DNA of 64,000 nucleotides from positions 62,001 to 126,000 of the forward strand of contig NC_018386.1 of assembly GCF_000208865.1 (NCBI RefSeq). The letters run 5' to 3'. Each line of letters starts with the position of its first letter. Position 1 is the stretch's first letter. Both the position numbers and the translations under genes were made by a program. This DNA is from Neospora caninum Liverpool. Taxonomy: Eukaryota; Apicomplexa; Conoidasida; Eucoccidiorida; Sarcocystidae. Below are positions 23,953 to 40,063 of the stretch, in pieces. The notes below the pieces were generated by a model, which ran no database searches, had not been told where the DNA came from, and worked only from the letters and a program-made list of their open reading frames with translations.

Positions 23953-26927
23953 GTTTCACACTTGGTTTATCGAGGAAAGGAGGTCTAGCACCGCCCTACG
24001 GCGTGGAACAGACTGTTTGTAGATTCTGGACAAGACGTCTCGCGCAATTTCCTGTTCACCTCGAAGGAAACCACTGCGGCTAAAACAGTTCCGCAGGCTG
24101 AGCGGTTTGCAGGACGGAGGAAAGCAATGCCGATACGAGCTTGCGCATCTTTAGCCTATAGGCGGTTCTATCCAAACAGAATATACCCCTATCTATATAG
24201 CATAGATATGTAGTTGCATGCGTATGCAATTGCACGGATGTGTGTGTGAATTTGCGTGGGGACAAATGGGAGCATAGAATTCCGGTTTTCTGTCGGGAAC
24301 GCTCTCTTCTTTTCCTTAGGCTAGCGGCCGGTCATGAGACAAACGAAGATAGGGCACTAGACAACCGAAGAGCAAAGCGTTCATTTACTGAAATTGAGAA
24401 ACGCAGAGAAGACTCCTGGGAAGTGTAGAGGAACGGCAGACGTTTCTTCAGAAAAGTCGGCGCAGTGTTCTACCTCCTTCTCCAAGCGTGTGCACCGTCG
24501 ATTCATGGAGGCGCGTGGAGGAAACAAAAAACCCTCTCCCCAGCGCGGCAAATCAGACGAGGGTGTGGTCATCTGTCTTTGCTTTTCTTCACGTATGCAG
24601 ATCATGCAATACCAACCTTTACATCCCTTAAATCATAAACAGGATCAAATCTTCCTTGAGCGACTCAACAGGCACTATAGATAGCGTGAGATCTTGTTTC
24701 CCGGCAGCCTCCCCGATTTTTGCACGGCGTGGTCCCCGCGAGCGCTCCGCGGAGCTACACCAGAGTTGTCAGATTCGCCTTTGAAGTGAGCCGTGCCGCT
24801 CACGTAGGGACCGTTTTCGCTGCTTTCGACTTCGCCTTCCAGAAACAACGGAAACTGGAGGTCTTTCGTGTTTCCTACAGCGCGTGAGTTCTTAACACGG
24901 CAGAAACTGGAGAGGATCCTTGCACTTGCACATTTTTCAAGGTAGACCTTTTGAAGTCCTGTGTGTGTCACCGCGCCCTGAATGCGCTGCTCGCTCCGAA
25001 CAGCTGGTAGCAGACACACTTTTTCCGTCGCAAGGTCAGCCGAACAGAACCCCGGAACTTTCCATGTGCACTGAGTGCCTTCTTCCTGAAGAGCTCTTTT
25101 GGCAAAGAACTCGGATTAACAGCGAGAGAAAACTACTCAGATAAAGGACTTGGTTGTCAGTATGTCATAACTGGAGTCAGTGGTTAGCTTACTACAGACC
25201 ATGGGAACGAAGGACATCTCTTTTCTACAACTTCGACAGGCGCCTTCCCGCAAGCTTTGGTTTCTGTGGACTCCGTGACAGTCGAGTTTCCGGCCACAGC
25301 TCTGGAAAGCCACCGATCACGAGGAACTAAACTGTTTTTATGCGACAAAAACTTCGTTTGCTCTCCCTGGCCGTACACTGGACACAGTCGAGGCAGCGTT
25401 TCGTCTTGAAAATGTTCTTCCTTTGGAAACGTCTCGCGCAATTTTGCCAGTTTGTCGCGTCTCTGGATATGGATAGGAGCTTCGACTGCCATGCCTGTTA
25501 GAAGGATGCTCCGTTTCCAGAGACACAGATCGGCACTCTCTCCGCTACCTTAATGGTGATACCTCTCACACATGAAAATGGTGTTGTGCTCTTTTTGGTG
25601 ACCTTCGGAGGATGTCCGGTAAGTGAAGGGCTGTCGTTGAATGTGCCTCATTCTACAAACGGACTTCTCTCTGAGTGCTCGCAAGCGCGTTTCACTTCCG
25701 TTTTTCTGTGGACGAGGGCACAAAGAGGCTTCTAAGCGCTGACGTCCCACGCCAAACCCCTCAAAACTTCTGTTCCACGCTTCAATCACCTTTCTGCCCG
25801 AAGAACCTCGTCTGCTCCGGCGTAGGCTGCATATAGGATCAGGTTCCTGCGTCGAACTGGAAAGCTGTACGGCCCTTAAGCCACACCCTGGGCTTCGTCC
25901 ACAAGCCGCAATTTCATACCGGGAGAGCCCGTTATGACTCTAGGTTCGCTAATTCCTTCGGAGCCTTCCGGCGCTTTGCCTTTTTCCCCCAGCACCTGCC
26001 AACAGAGTCCACGTTTCCGCCGTGTCTCCACGCTGCGTCGACAAAACGTAGATATAAAATTGGAAAGGGGTCCGAGAGCATCTTACATGATAGGCCTCTG
26101 CATTTGCTCAAGGTTGTACAGTTTATTGGCAAGGATGTCCCTTGTGTCGAGAGTTCCGCCGGGAGGGCCCGCTGTGCGCGAATCGAGTGTCTGTACACCT
26201 GGGGAACCACCCGAAGAGAAACACGCCTTTCCAGAGGAAAGTGTGTCGTCGGTTCCTTTTCTATGGCGTCTGGGAGAACCACCCTAATCCATGCGTGTTT
26301 CTGCCTTCGGTTCTGCGTCTCCTTTCCTGTTTCTGTCTCCGTGTCTCCGCTTCCGTTGTTCTCGCTGCCTTGTATCTGCATGCATAGAACATGCGGCGCA
26401 ATACACTCAGTGGCGGCACACCCTACGGTTTTTTTTGCTCTTTGTTCCGCGCCGAAACTGTTCTTTCGGTGCCTTGTTTTTTAAAATATTTCTGAAAAGA
26501 GAGAAGGGGACTCAGACAAGCACCATTTGAAAGGTTCGCCCACTGCTTGCCAGCCTCGCTCCAGCTCTACTTTGCGAGGCGAGAACGCCGTTGAGAGAGG
26601 ATCTCTCTCACGCTCAGTCACGGAGGGGTTGACTGGACAGAAAGAGGTTTTTTCTTTTCCGTTTTTCTTGGCTGTCTCCTCGACAAAGGGTTCCCAAAGC
26701 ATCCCTTCCGTGCCGGGCAGCTTCACACGACATGCCGGTGATCGCGTGCGCCGCGTAAAACTACGAAAGCTGCTGCATGTTTTCACCTAAGACAGGAGAA
26801 AGGAGCGGACTCGAAGTCGCAGAGAAGGCCACAGAGAGTGGGCGACACGCACACAGAAGGGAAGAAAGATAAGCAGACAAAAGCGGAAACAGAGAAGAGC
26901 GGGACTGGAGGGCGAGACGGCGACAGA

Positions 26928-27286
26928 ATGGCGAGGAGAACGGCTGGGGGTTGCCGAACCTTCGACGAGGAGAAAGCGTACATTTCGCGAGACGTAACTT
27001 CGCCGTGTCGCTACACCATCAAGCGGGGTTTCGTCGAGGGTATGGAAGTTGAAGGTAAGCGCTCCAAAGGGATGTTCTACCTTTGCGCTCAATCCTTCTT
27101 TCCCTGAGAGAAGAAAACCCGCGTGCGTTCTCTCCGGAGGCGTCGTCGCTGAGGCGAAGGCTCCTCGCACTTTCTCTTGCCTCGCTTTTCTTTGATTCCA
27201 CACTACACAGTCTCATATGCACGTAACATACCTATACACATGCACATTTACATATACATATATATACATATATATGCATATGCATA

Positions 27287-27324
<38 letters not shown>

Positions 27325-30300
27325 CGTGTATGCATATATACGTTTGTATATGCAGATATGGATGTACGCAGGCGCGTTTGGAGTTAGAGAAAGAGACAGA
27401 CTTCGACTGGTACAGACGTAATCATAGGTTAAACCAGATCTACACAGATGTCGAGAAGTCCCTGCATAGATGCAGGATTGAGGGAGATGGACCTCGGTCG
27501 ACAAAGTGACCGAGACACGGCAACAGTCAAGTGCCCAGGCCACCAGGGGACAGCTGCAGTCATCGAGAGAGGCAACAGACGCAAGAAGCTCGTCTGACCT
27601 GATACGTGTAGCCGCACAGGGGGGGATTTTGCAGGAGCGGTGCGTCGTTTTTTCGAGCGTCTTTGTTCCGCAGGACACGTGTACATTAACGACGCTTTGC
27701 GGTCTCTCCTCTTTGACGAACTACGCCAGTTCGCCGCGCAGAATGGCGGGCGCGGATCTCCGACGGGAGGGTTCCTTCCGGCCTTGAAACAGGTTGCAAA
27801 CGTCGCCGCACTTCCCGGCATCGTCGGCAAAAGCATCGGCCTCCCAGACATCCACGCCGGTGGGGAAGCCTCGAAAGCGCATGTGGAAACCGGGCGAAAA
27901 AGACCAGGAGCAGTCCCACCCTTTCTCCCTTCGGGTTCCCATTCCTCGCGATACAGCCACGCCCATATATATATATATATATATATAGGCTATATCCATA
28001 CATATATATATATATATACATATACGGATGCAGGTACTGATATATATATATATATATAGAAATATGTCCACGTGTGTGTATCTGCTTAGATTTTCTTGAT
28101 GTGGTTCAGAGTCTCTCTTTGCTAATCGGAAGACTATCTCGTGTCTACCCGTAACAGAAAACGTGCAAATGCATAGGCAGAAATATAAGGATATAGATAT
28201 GTATTTATACGCATTTGTACACGCGTATTGCTGCGCGTTTATCTTTGAATGCAAACATAAAACGGTGGACATGGAGAGATGCACGTACGTGTCGTGGTGC
28301 ATGCGTTTTTGCTTTCTTGGTTTCAGGATACGGCTTCGCGATCGGAAATGTCGCCGCGTTTGACATGGGCGATCCGCAGGCCGTCGTTTCTCCAGGCGGC
28401 GTCGGATTCGACATCAACTGCGGCGTCCGTCTTCTGCGGACGAATCTGCAAGGTAAAATGCGAACGGGAAGCGCCAAGCCACGGATGGCGTGACGGCTAA
28501 AAACGCGGGACTTCCATTGCTGACCTGTCCGCTTTTTTCGTTCGCCTGCTTCGAGTGAACGGACTCGCCAATCCTACCCTGGCGGCTGCGTGGTTCCCCC
28601 CTCAGCTTTGGGCTTTCCTTTTTTCGCTTTTCCGATTCCATGTCTGCTTAGAGGAGGACGTAGCTGACAAGAAGGAGCTCCTCGCGCAGGCTCTCTTTGA
28701 CCACATTCCCGTCGGTGTCGGGTCTCAGGGTATCATCCCCTGCAAAGGTCCAGGTGAGAGAACGTGGCGAAGTCCCACCCCGCGAAGGATTGTCAACCAG
28801 ACAAGACTGCACACGCTGAGGCGAGCACAAAAACCCAAGAACGGAAGAGGCACATGCTCAGTTCCCAGGCCGTGCGCTTCTCTCTTCCCTCCGATGCACG
28901 CACCGCCGGCGGCGCATTCGTCCGTTTTCCCCAATTCTCCCTTTCGGTTCTTTGCTTCCCTCCCGGTTCGGTTCGTTCTGCTCCGTCTTGATCTCCTTCT
29001 CATTCGCTCTCTCATAAGGCACCTCTTCTCCCCCATATTTTCTCCTTGTCTCCCCGTGTCCTACCTCTCTTGTTCTCCCTCTCTTGTTCTCCCTCTCTGT
29101 TTCTCTCTCTTGTTCTCCCTCTCTTGTTCTCCCTCTCTGTTTCTCTCTCTTGTTCTGCCTCTCTTGTTCTCCCTCTGTGCCTCCCGCTTCGTTCGCGACT
29201 GCGGGTTATCACCGGCCTGCGTGTCTGCATTCATTCGATCTTTGGTGTTCGGTTCTTGCCCGGTTTGAGTTCGCGCCGTCTTCTCCCGTTGCCTCTTCGC
29301 TCGCAGAGTTGGAGGCGGCACTGGAGCTCGGAATCGACTGGTCGCTTCGCGAGGGCTACGCCTGGGCAGAAGACAAGGAACACTGCGAAGAATTCGGCCG
29401 CATGCTGCATGCAAATCCCACGAAAGTTTCCGCCCGCGCGAAGAAGCGAGGCCTGCCTCAGATGGGGACCTTGGGGGCGGGCAACCACTACGCAGAAATC
29501 CAAGTAAACGATGAGAGAAAAAGAAGAAAAGGAGACATGAGACGAGGAAAACGACAAGACGAACACGACAAAGAGGCAAAGCGGAAAAGAAAAAGAGAGA
29601 CAACATGGGGAAAGAAATGGAGAGGAGAAGACGGGGATAGGAGGCGACCGCCAAGCACACAGTACGGGCGGAAAGGGGGAAACGGTGGATCGGCGGCGGG
29701 GCGTCTGCCGGTTGTCTTCGCAGGTTGTGGACGAGATCTACGACGAGTACGCCGCGCGTCGAATGGGCATTGAACGCGAGAAACAAGTTTGCGTGATGAT
29801 TCACTCGGGGAGTCGCGGGCTCGGCCATCAAGTAGCCACCGACGCTCTGGTCGCGATGGAGGCGGCGATGACCAAACACAAAATCAAAACCAACGACCGG
29901 CAGCTGGCCTGCGCTCGCATCGACTCTCCTGAAGTAAACATACACACAAACGTTCGCACCACATGCACATGCACACGCCTACTGACCTACTGATATATAT
30001 ATATATATATATACATACATATACATATAGGTAGATAGATATGAGTGCATTTGCAGACACATGTATGCAGCGAGAGCCACGTATCAATCTGTATATATGC
30101 GTAGGCCTTATTGCATGCGTATGTATATACCTGCCTATATATACATATTTAGGCATACATACGAATGCGCATATGCCTCTGCACGTGTCTATGGATATGA
30201 AGGCGTGCATGTGTATTCATATGTACACAGATGTATCTGTGAACGCAGTATATATCTATATACTGGTAAATATCTGTAGGCGTATATATTGCAGCAGCAG

Positions 30301-30577
30301 CGCTGACGAGAGGCATTCTCAGGGTTCTTTTCTTTTCGCGCAGGGGCAAGATTATTTAGGCGCCATGGCGGCTGCAGCCAACTACGCGTGGGTGAATCGG
30401 AGCTCGATCGCTTTTCTGGCGCGCGAGGCCTTTGCGAAAGTGATGAAGCAGACGCCGGACGATTTGGACATGCACATGGTGTACGACGTCTCGCACAACA
30501 TCGCGAAAATCGAAGTACGAACTTGACGCATGCGTTTCTCGATATAAACAAGCGTTTGTGGCACACTTAATGTGCAC

Positions 30578-30608
<31 letters not shown>

Positions 30609-31558
30609 GATCTTGGTGTATTTGTTGGTGTATTTGTGTGGCACCGAAGCTGTGAAAGGAGCCGACGTTTTCTGAATCTCTCGTTCCCTGCAAGGCGGGT
30701 TTTTGGTAGCGGATCGTTCAGAGGGGGTTTTCATCCAAACAGCAGTCTCGGCATCCCGCGCACACGTTCCACCGAGGAACCCCGCAACTTGACACACCAG
30801 TGCATCCAGTCGCCGAATGCACTTCCGCCGCTCTGTTTCTCTCTTTGGTTGTATGTCTCCCTCCTTGTCGCTCCATCTCTCTTTCTCCGTCGCCTGTCTC
30901 TCTCTCGCTTTTTCGCTCGCGCGTCGCCCTCGCCGGGTGTTCTTCGCCCCTGCAGCGCGCGCGTTTTCGTGCTCCTCTCCGTTTTCTTTTCAGGAACACT
31001 TTGTGAACGGTTCGCCGAAGCGGCTGCTGGTGCATCGGAAGGGGTCGACGCGCGCGTTTCCGCCGCACCATCCGCTGCTGGCGAGCGACTTCCAGATGAC
31101 CGGCCAGCCTGTGCTGATTGGCGGGACGATGGGGACGTGCAGCTACGTCCTCACAGGCACCGAACAAGGCATGGCGGAGACTTGGGGAAGCACTTGCCAC
31201 GGCGCCGGCCGAGCCAAAAGCCGAAACAACGCGCGAAACAATCTCCAGTACCCGGACGTCATCCGCGCCCTCGAGGCCCAAGGCATCGCGGTGAGTGCCC
31301 GCTGGCCCCGGCGATGCATGCGTCGGCGTATGTACACCCGAGGAGTCACGGCAGGGATGTCTGGGTAGACCTGGACTGCTTACGACAGCTAAAAGTGCTG
31401 GATTTCAATATCCTACCGGTCCTCTTGTTTGCGTGGAAGCTGTACGCACGGAGGCAGACACAGACGTCTGCAACCCGTTCTTCATCTGTGTAAGCAAAGG
31501 CGGTTTTCTCTGTGCATATGAGCCGGCGACAAACACAGACTCGTGCACATACATAGAC

Positions 31559-31589
<31 letters not shown>

Positions 31590-31880
31590 TATATGTGTGC
31601 AGACTCGTCTGTGTGTACGTACACGTGTGGAAATGGATACGCACGCAAACACGTGGGCATCGAGCTGCATATGTGTGTGGTGTTTTGACCGTGGATCGCG
31701 CGTTGCTTTGCGGATCTCGTTCGTCTCTGGCGGCAGATTCGCGTGGCGAGTCCGAAACTGATCATGGAGGAGGCCCCGGAGAGCTACAAGGACGTGAGCG
31801 AAGTGGTCCAGACGTGCCACGACGCGGGGATCTCCAAAAAGTGCGTGAAATTGCGGCCTCTCGCTGTCATAAAAGGATGA
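26928..31880 (+). CDS. RtcB: RtcB tRNA-splicing RNA ligase (HSPC117)
   Basis: Exons: 26928-27054, 27674-27859, 28327-28452, 28652-28753, 29307-29503, 29724-29933, 30344-30514, 30994-31290, 31737-31880. Together 1,560 bases, 519 residues (human RTCB 505), all phases consistent. RtcB joins 2',3'-cyclic-phosphate and 5'-OH RNA ends using GTP and Mn, sealing tRNA exons and, in animals, XBP1 mRNA. Catalytic motifs are intact: [13 protein letters not shown] (Asp133, Cys136), [11 protein letters not shown] (His241), [12 protein letters not shown] (His273), [11 protein letters not shown] (His367) and [12 protein letters not shown] (guanylylated His, near 442). Positions are inferred from the human protein plus a 14-residue N-terminal extension. 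The ATG at 26928 is the in-frame start before [16 protein letters not shown]. The partner gene DDX1 lies upstream on the same strand. Confidence 0.95.
27248..27317. repeat. AT-rich (TATA/TGCATA) repeat, RtcB intron 1
   Basis: Alternating TA interrupted by TGCATA steps lies inside the 27055-27673 intron. Confidence 0.8.
27965..28060. repeat. Three (TA)n tracts, RtcB intron 2
   Basis: Short alternating TA runs at about 27965-27985, 28003-28017 and 28039-28057 lie inside the 27860-28326 intron. Confidence 0.8.
29067..29176. repeat. CTCTTGTTCTCC minisatellite, RtcB intron 4
   Basis: About eight pyrimidine-rich units of 14-22 bases (TCTCTTGTTCTCCC and TCTCTGTTTCTC variants) lie in the 28754-29306 intron. 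Confidence 0.8.
29993..30609. repeat. (TA)n tracts in RtcB introns 6 and 7
   Basis: Tracts at 29993-30012 and 30580-30609 flank the exon at 30344-30514 but do not enter it. A further tract lies at 31559-31580 in intron 8. Confidence 0.8.
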
Positions 31881-33705
31881 GAGACCGGAAACGAAAACAG
31901 GGAAGGACGGAAGGAAACGAACACCGGTGGGCGGCAGATCCGGGAAGATGAGTATGCGTCGAGAGGCCGCAGCAAGCGATGTTTCGGCGGGGAAGCGGTT
32001 GGGGACGAGCAGAGAGACGCCCCGTTGAAATCAACGGAAAATCGCCTCTATGGGCAACGGGCATCCACGGGTTTGTGAACAAAAAAACGAGCCGAAGCGG
32101 GACCGAGCTCCTTCGCCAGGACGATCTTCACTGTTTTCGCGCTTTGAGGAACGCCCGAAGCAGAAGGGAAGAGAAGGGAGAGAGCAGAAAGGGGACAGAA
32201 CGGAAAGGCACGTGGGCAAGGGACACAGCAGCCACATCCACTCTTCTTTCCGAGACACATGAAAGTAGCGGCTTTCTGCTGGTTTCGCCTCGGTGCGGTG
32301 TCTCCGCTGGATTTTGTTTTTTCTCCAGCTATACATAGCAGCTCTGCGCTCGCGCCACAGCTAACGGCGCGAGGCACAAAAACCCCCGGGGTTCACGCGT
32401 CACTGACGTGCATCCTGACCCGTCTCATGTGCACTTTACGGTCCTCAGGCATGTGCGGATGCCTATGCGTGTATCCACGTGTATAACGGCACATACATAT
32501 GTGAGTACATCTATATTTACTGAGGTATACATACATATATACACACATATGCATATATATATATATATATATATGGAATTGCAGTGTTGATAGGGGAAGA
32601 CGAGATGGGAGACGGGGTGCATCGAGAAATGCAGTGTGAGGCCTAAACGACGGAAATGCGATTAGGAGGGTTTTTTGAATCTGTCGGTCGGGTGTCTGTA
32701 CAGCGCAGCCTCAGAGACGTTTCTTCCTCGGGCTTTCCCATGTGGGCACACGAGGCCTGATTCCGTTCCAACGTGTTTGTTTCGGATTTGGATAGATGTT
32801 TCTGTCGCATGACTGTGCACAACTTTCACGGCCGCTGAACCCCCAATGGTTGAGGGTTTTTTCTCATTCTTGTGCGTGCGACGGACCCACGCGGGCGACC
32901 GCACTTCCCATCGTTTAGATCGTCGACAAAGTGGAGGAAAAAGGACAAAAAACTCGAAAAAGAGAGAACTGCGCCGGGGGGAAACCTCAGCGAAACAGCC
33001 GCAGAAATAATGAAACGACAGAGCGCACCGGGCGGTTGTCGCCACCGGGGAGAGACGAAAAGAAAGAGACAGAAGTAGGTTTGACGAATAGTTTGCGAGA
33101 AGAAAGACGAGAGAGAACCGGCAGATGAACGCGAAGAGACAGGTAAGTTACCGACTTGGGAGGCGCTCTCTCTGTGGCTAGCCCCCTCTCGGCGGGTGTC
33201 TGTACACCGCATGAGAGCAAAGCCATTGCTTAGGCTGTTTCCCGCGAGGCGTCGACAAGGACTTCTTGCGTCGAGAAAAAAGAGAAAGGGAGAGAACAGG
33301 AAGAACTGGAGCCACCTCACAAATCCATCATGCTCTGCTTCAACTGTTCGAAAACTTCCTTGGCTGTACAGACGCCGCCGAAAACAACACAACAGAGGCG
33401 CAGAAGAAATGAGAAAGGCAGCCTCGTGTCACAGATTCCACCGCACAACGGCGACAAACTACAAGTCAACCCCTACAGAGATATACACATCGTCTAAAAA
33501 GACACACGCATACGGATGCATATGGTTTTCCCTTTTTGCTGACGGTTTCGCAAGTAGCGCGACCAATGCTCGTCCACACAAAAGACACAGAGAAACAGAG
33601 ACATCCACGTGGAGCTGTGTTTCAACCTGGAATCGACTTGGAACTCCGACGCGTTCCTATCATGCACACAACTGGACAAAGACCTCACACTACATACATG
33701 TATAG

Positions 33706-33736
<31 letters not shown>

Positions 33737-33907
33737 TGTACACGTATGCATATACATATGTATATGTGTATGTATGTATGTATGTATGTATGTATGTATG
33801 TATGTATGTATGTATGTGTATGTATGTATGTATGTATGTATGTATGTATGTATGTATGTATGTATGTATGTATGTATGTGTGTATGTGTATGTATGTGTA
33901 TGTATTG
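31881..33907. other. Convergent intergenic: RtcB and Rab5B 3' ends
   Basis: RtcB (plus) and Rab5B (minus) converge here. The segment holds their 3' UTRs, a (TA)n tract at 32555-32573, and a long TA then TATG tract at its right end. I see no coding signature. Confidence 0.5.
33702..33906. repeat. (TA)n plus about 30 copies of TATG, abutting the Rab5B stop codon
   Basis: A TA run at 33702-33732 is followed by a near-perfect TATG tetranucleotide array from about 33765. The array ends within a few bases of the Rab5B stop (33908-33910), so the Rab5B 3' UTR starts with a CATA repeat on its own strand. Confidence 0.9.
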
Positions 33908-38111
<4,204 letters not shown>

Positions 38112-38489
38112 GGCGCCGGAAAGAGGAGACGCGACAGAAAATCGCGTTTTTTTGTGTTTCCCAGATTTTCGGAGAATTCTCAGAACGCACTGAGGAAGAG
38201 GAACAGCGCAGTGAGTCGGTCCAGAAGTTGCGCCTTCCAGCGAACAGGCAAGGCCCACTGCGTTTTATATATGCGAGAGACGAGGCTGCAGCGTTCCGAG
38301 GCCGAAGAAACGGAGAGAGAAAGATGGACCAGAAGAAACGCGAGAAAAGAAAAGAGCGAGAAGGAAGGGTGTCGCCGCTAAGTAGCGCGGTTCCGGAAAC
38401 ACGCAGCGAGGCAGTCGCGAGTGACGAGACAGGGACGGTGAAAAGAGGGACCGGAAAAGGAGCGAAAAGACGCGTACACTGCAAAACGA

Positions 38490-39056
38490 ATGCTTTCTAC
38501 GGAAAGGGAGGGGAGACAGGGAACGGAGACGGGGAGACCGATCGCGAGAGAACACGTGGAAAGCTTAGTGGCGGGCGACGAGCTTGTCTTTTGCGCGACT
38601 CGGGAGGCGCGAGAGCGGCACGCAGACAGCACAGAGACAGCGGAGAAAGCCAAGAAGGTCCATAGGGGGAGGAAAAGGAAAGAAGAGAAGCAAAAATGGA
38701 TTTCCTCTAACGCCAGTGACGCGAACTCGGAACAGAGAAACAGAGAGGAACTCCGGGTCTTCCTAGGTCCAAGGCACACACGAGGCGCGAGGCACGGAGG
38801 CGGAAAAGCAGGAAGTCGGCGAAAAAGACGGACTAGAGGGAGAAAAGAAATCACGGAGAACGCCGCACACGCGTTTTTATCTCTGCAGATCGTCTCTTGG
38901 GGAAATAGAAACGCGGGCGCATTCGAAAAGACGCATGCAAAACTCTCACGGTTGATCGTACAGTTACACACCGGGGAGCTTTATTCCCCTCGTGTACCAC
39001 TCACAATTTCTTCTGTCGACTCCTATTTCTTCCCCTATTCGCGAAAAGACTCCTGA
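38490..39056 (+). CDS. Hypothetical open frame, doubtful
   Basis: A 188-codon plus-strand frame starts with an ATG. Its first third contains HVESLVAGDELVFCATREAR; the rest is Arg/Lys/Glu-rich. The VAGDELVF segment resembles the end of a cold-shock domain, but no first half of such a domain is visible before it. It overlaps the expected Rab5B leader on the opposite strand. It could belong to the same gene as the exon at 39446-39553, or be chance. Confidence 0.2.
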   Translation: MLSTEREGRQGTETGRPIAREHVESLVAGDELVFCATREARERHADSTETAEKAKKVHRGRKRKEEKQKWISSNASDANSEQRNREELRVFLGPRHTRGARHGGGKAGSRRKRRTRGRKEITENAAHAFLSLQIVSWGNRNAGAFEKTHAKLSRLIVQLHTGELYSPRVPLTISSVDSYFFPYSRKDS

Positions 39057-39445
39057 CACGTATACCGCTCCGTAGAGCCGAGGGCGGTCGAAACAGACAA
39101 GGCGCGAAGAAGGCAGACTTGGCCAGAAACAGATGCAGCTGGTCAGCACCGATTTGTGTGCTCTCTCTCTCCGCAACAACCCAGGTCCAGAGGCGTCAGG
39201 AGCGTTCCGTCCCTTCGCGAATGCGTTGGGAAAAGCGCGTCATTCCTGGATCCAAGTCTTGCCTTCGCGTAGGCAGCGCGGCTCCTTCGTGCCGACACTT
39301 GTCTCCATGAAGAACGGCGGGTTTTTCCGCTAAAAACCGAACGGCCCTTCGCTCTACCGTGACACGCGCCCCCAGTTGCAGATGGCGACTCTGACTCGCT
39401 CAACAGAAACCTAGTTCCAAATCAGGCTACGTCTTGCCTCTGCAG

Positions 39446-39553
39446 GCACAGACTTACTTCCACTTGGAGGTGGCCGAAAAAGAGGGCGTTCTACGCTTGC
39501 TCGACACTCCGTGGGACACAGTCCAGGGGGACTCTGTGGAGATTCGGTTTTAG
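39446..39553 (+). CDS. Candidate terminal exon of an unrecognised plus-strand gene
   Basis: After a good acceptor (cttgcctctgcag) a 36-codon frame runs to TAG at 39551-39553. It includes TYFHLEVAEKEG and VQGDSVEIRF, whose amphipathic, charge-balanced pattern looks like real protein and unlike the basic, low-complexity reading of nearby frames. The pairing of an aromatic-aromatic-His step with a later Gly-Asp-x-Val-x-x-x-Phe resembles the second half of a cold-shock domain. An upstream frame at 39133-39333 holds RGSFVPTLVSMKNGGFFR, which could be the first half, but I cannot find a clean donor joining them. Confidence 0.35.
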   Translation, partial: AQTYFHLEVAEKEGVLRLLDTPWDTVQGDSVEIRF

Positions 39554-40008
39554 CGACTCGAGGGAAGTGTTCGCTTTAGTTTTTCAATCGCGTTTTTAGC
39601 GCGTTCTCGCTCCTCGAGGACACGTCGGCGTGTGCCGCGCGAGACACCGGTGCACGCCTCAAGATCGGCAAAAAACTGAGTTTCGATCCAGAAAAGCCGG
39701 TCTGGGAACGGTGACTCACCCTTCTTGGCATAACGTTGTGCAGCAAAATGTTGCGTACATTCCTTGCGCGTGTCTGTTGACAGAGACAAGGTGAAGGGGA
39801 GCGAGCCAGGCTCAGGAAGTGTCTGTGAAGGTGTCTGGGTGAACACTTCGACCCTGTTTTGAGGAATGGTTTTGCGCGCGACGGGGGTCCTTCACCTTTT
39901 CGTCCCTTCCCTCGCTCGCGCTACGTTTCCGATCCACGTTTTTTCTAGCCACCGTGTTTGCAGCACTCTTGGTGGGGTGGGTTTGTGAGACGAGCATACC
40001 GTTATCTT

Positions 40009-40063
40009 CGATGAACTTGTGTGCTCACGTAGGTATAACTCAAATCGCACAGAGACATGACAG
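40009..40063. repeat. Dispersed repeat copy 4 (intergenic)
   Basis: Contains GAACTTGTGTGCTCACGTAG, then GTATAACTCAAATCGCAC and AGAGACATGACAG. This is the best-preserved partner of copy 1 and is in the same orientation. Confidence 0.6.

Larger units (their letters stand above)
23515..26927. other. Divergent intergenic: RPS4 and RtcB promoters
   Basis: These 3.4 kb separate the divergent starts of RPS4 and RtcB. The left 450 bases hold the RPS4 leader and its TRP-type elements. No frame in 24000-26900 shows a recognisable family, a good start or splice-linked coding blocks. The space is generous for two housekeeping promoters, and an unspliced non-coding transcript cannot be excluded. Confidence 0.45.
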
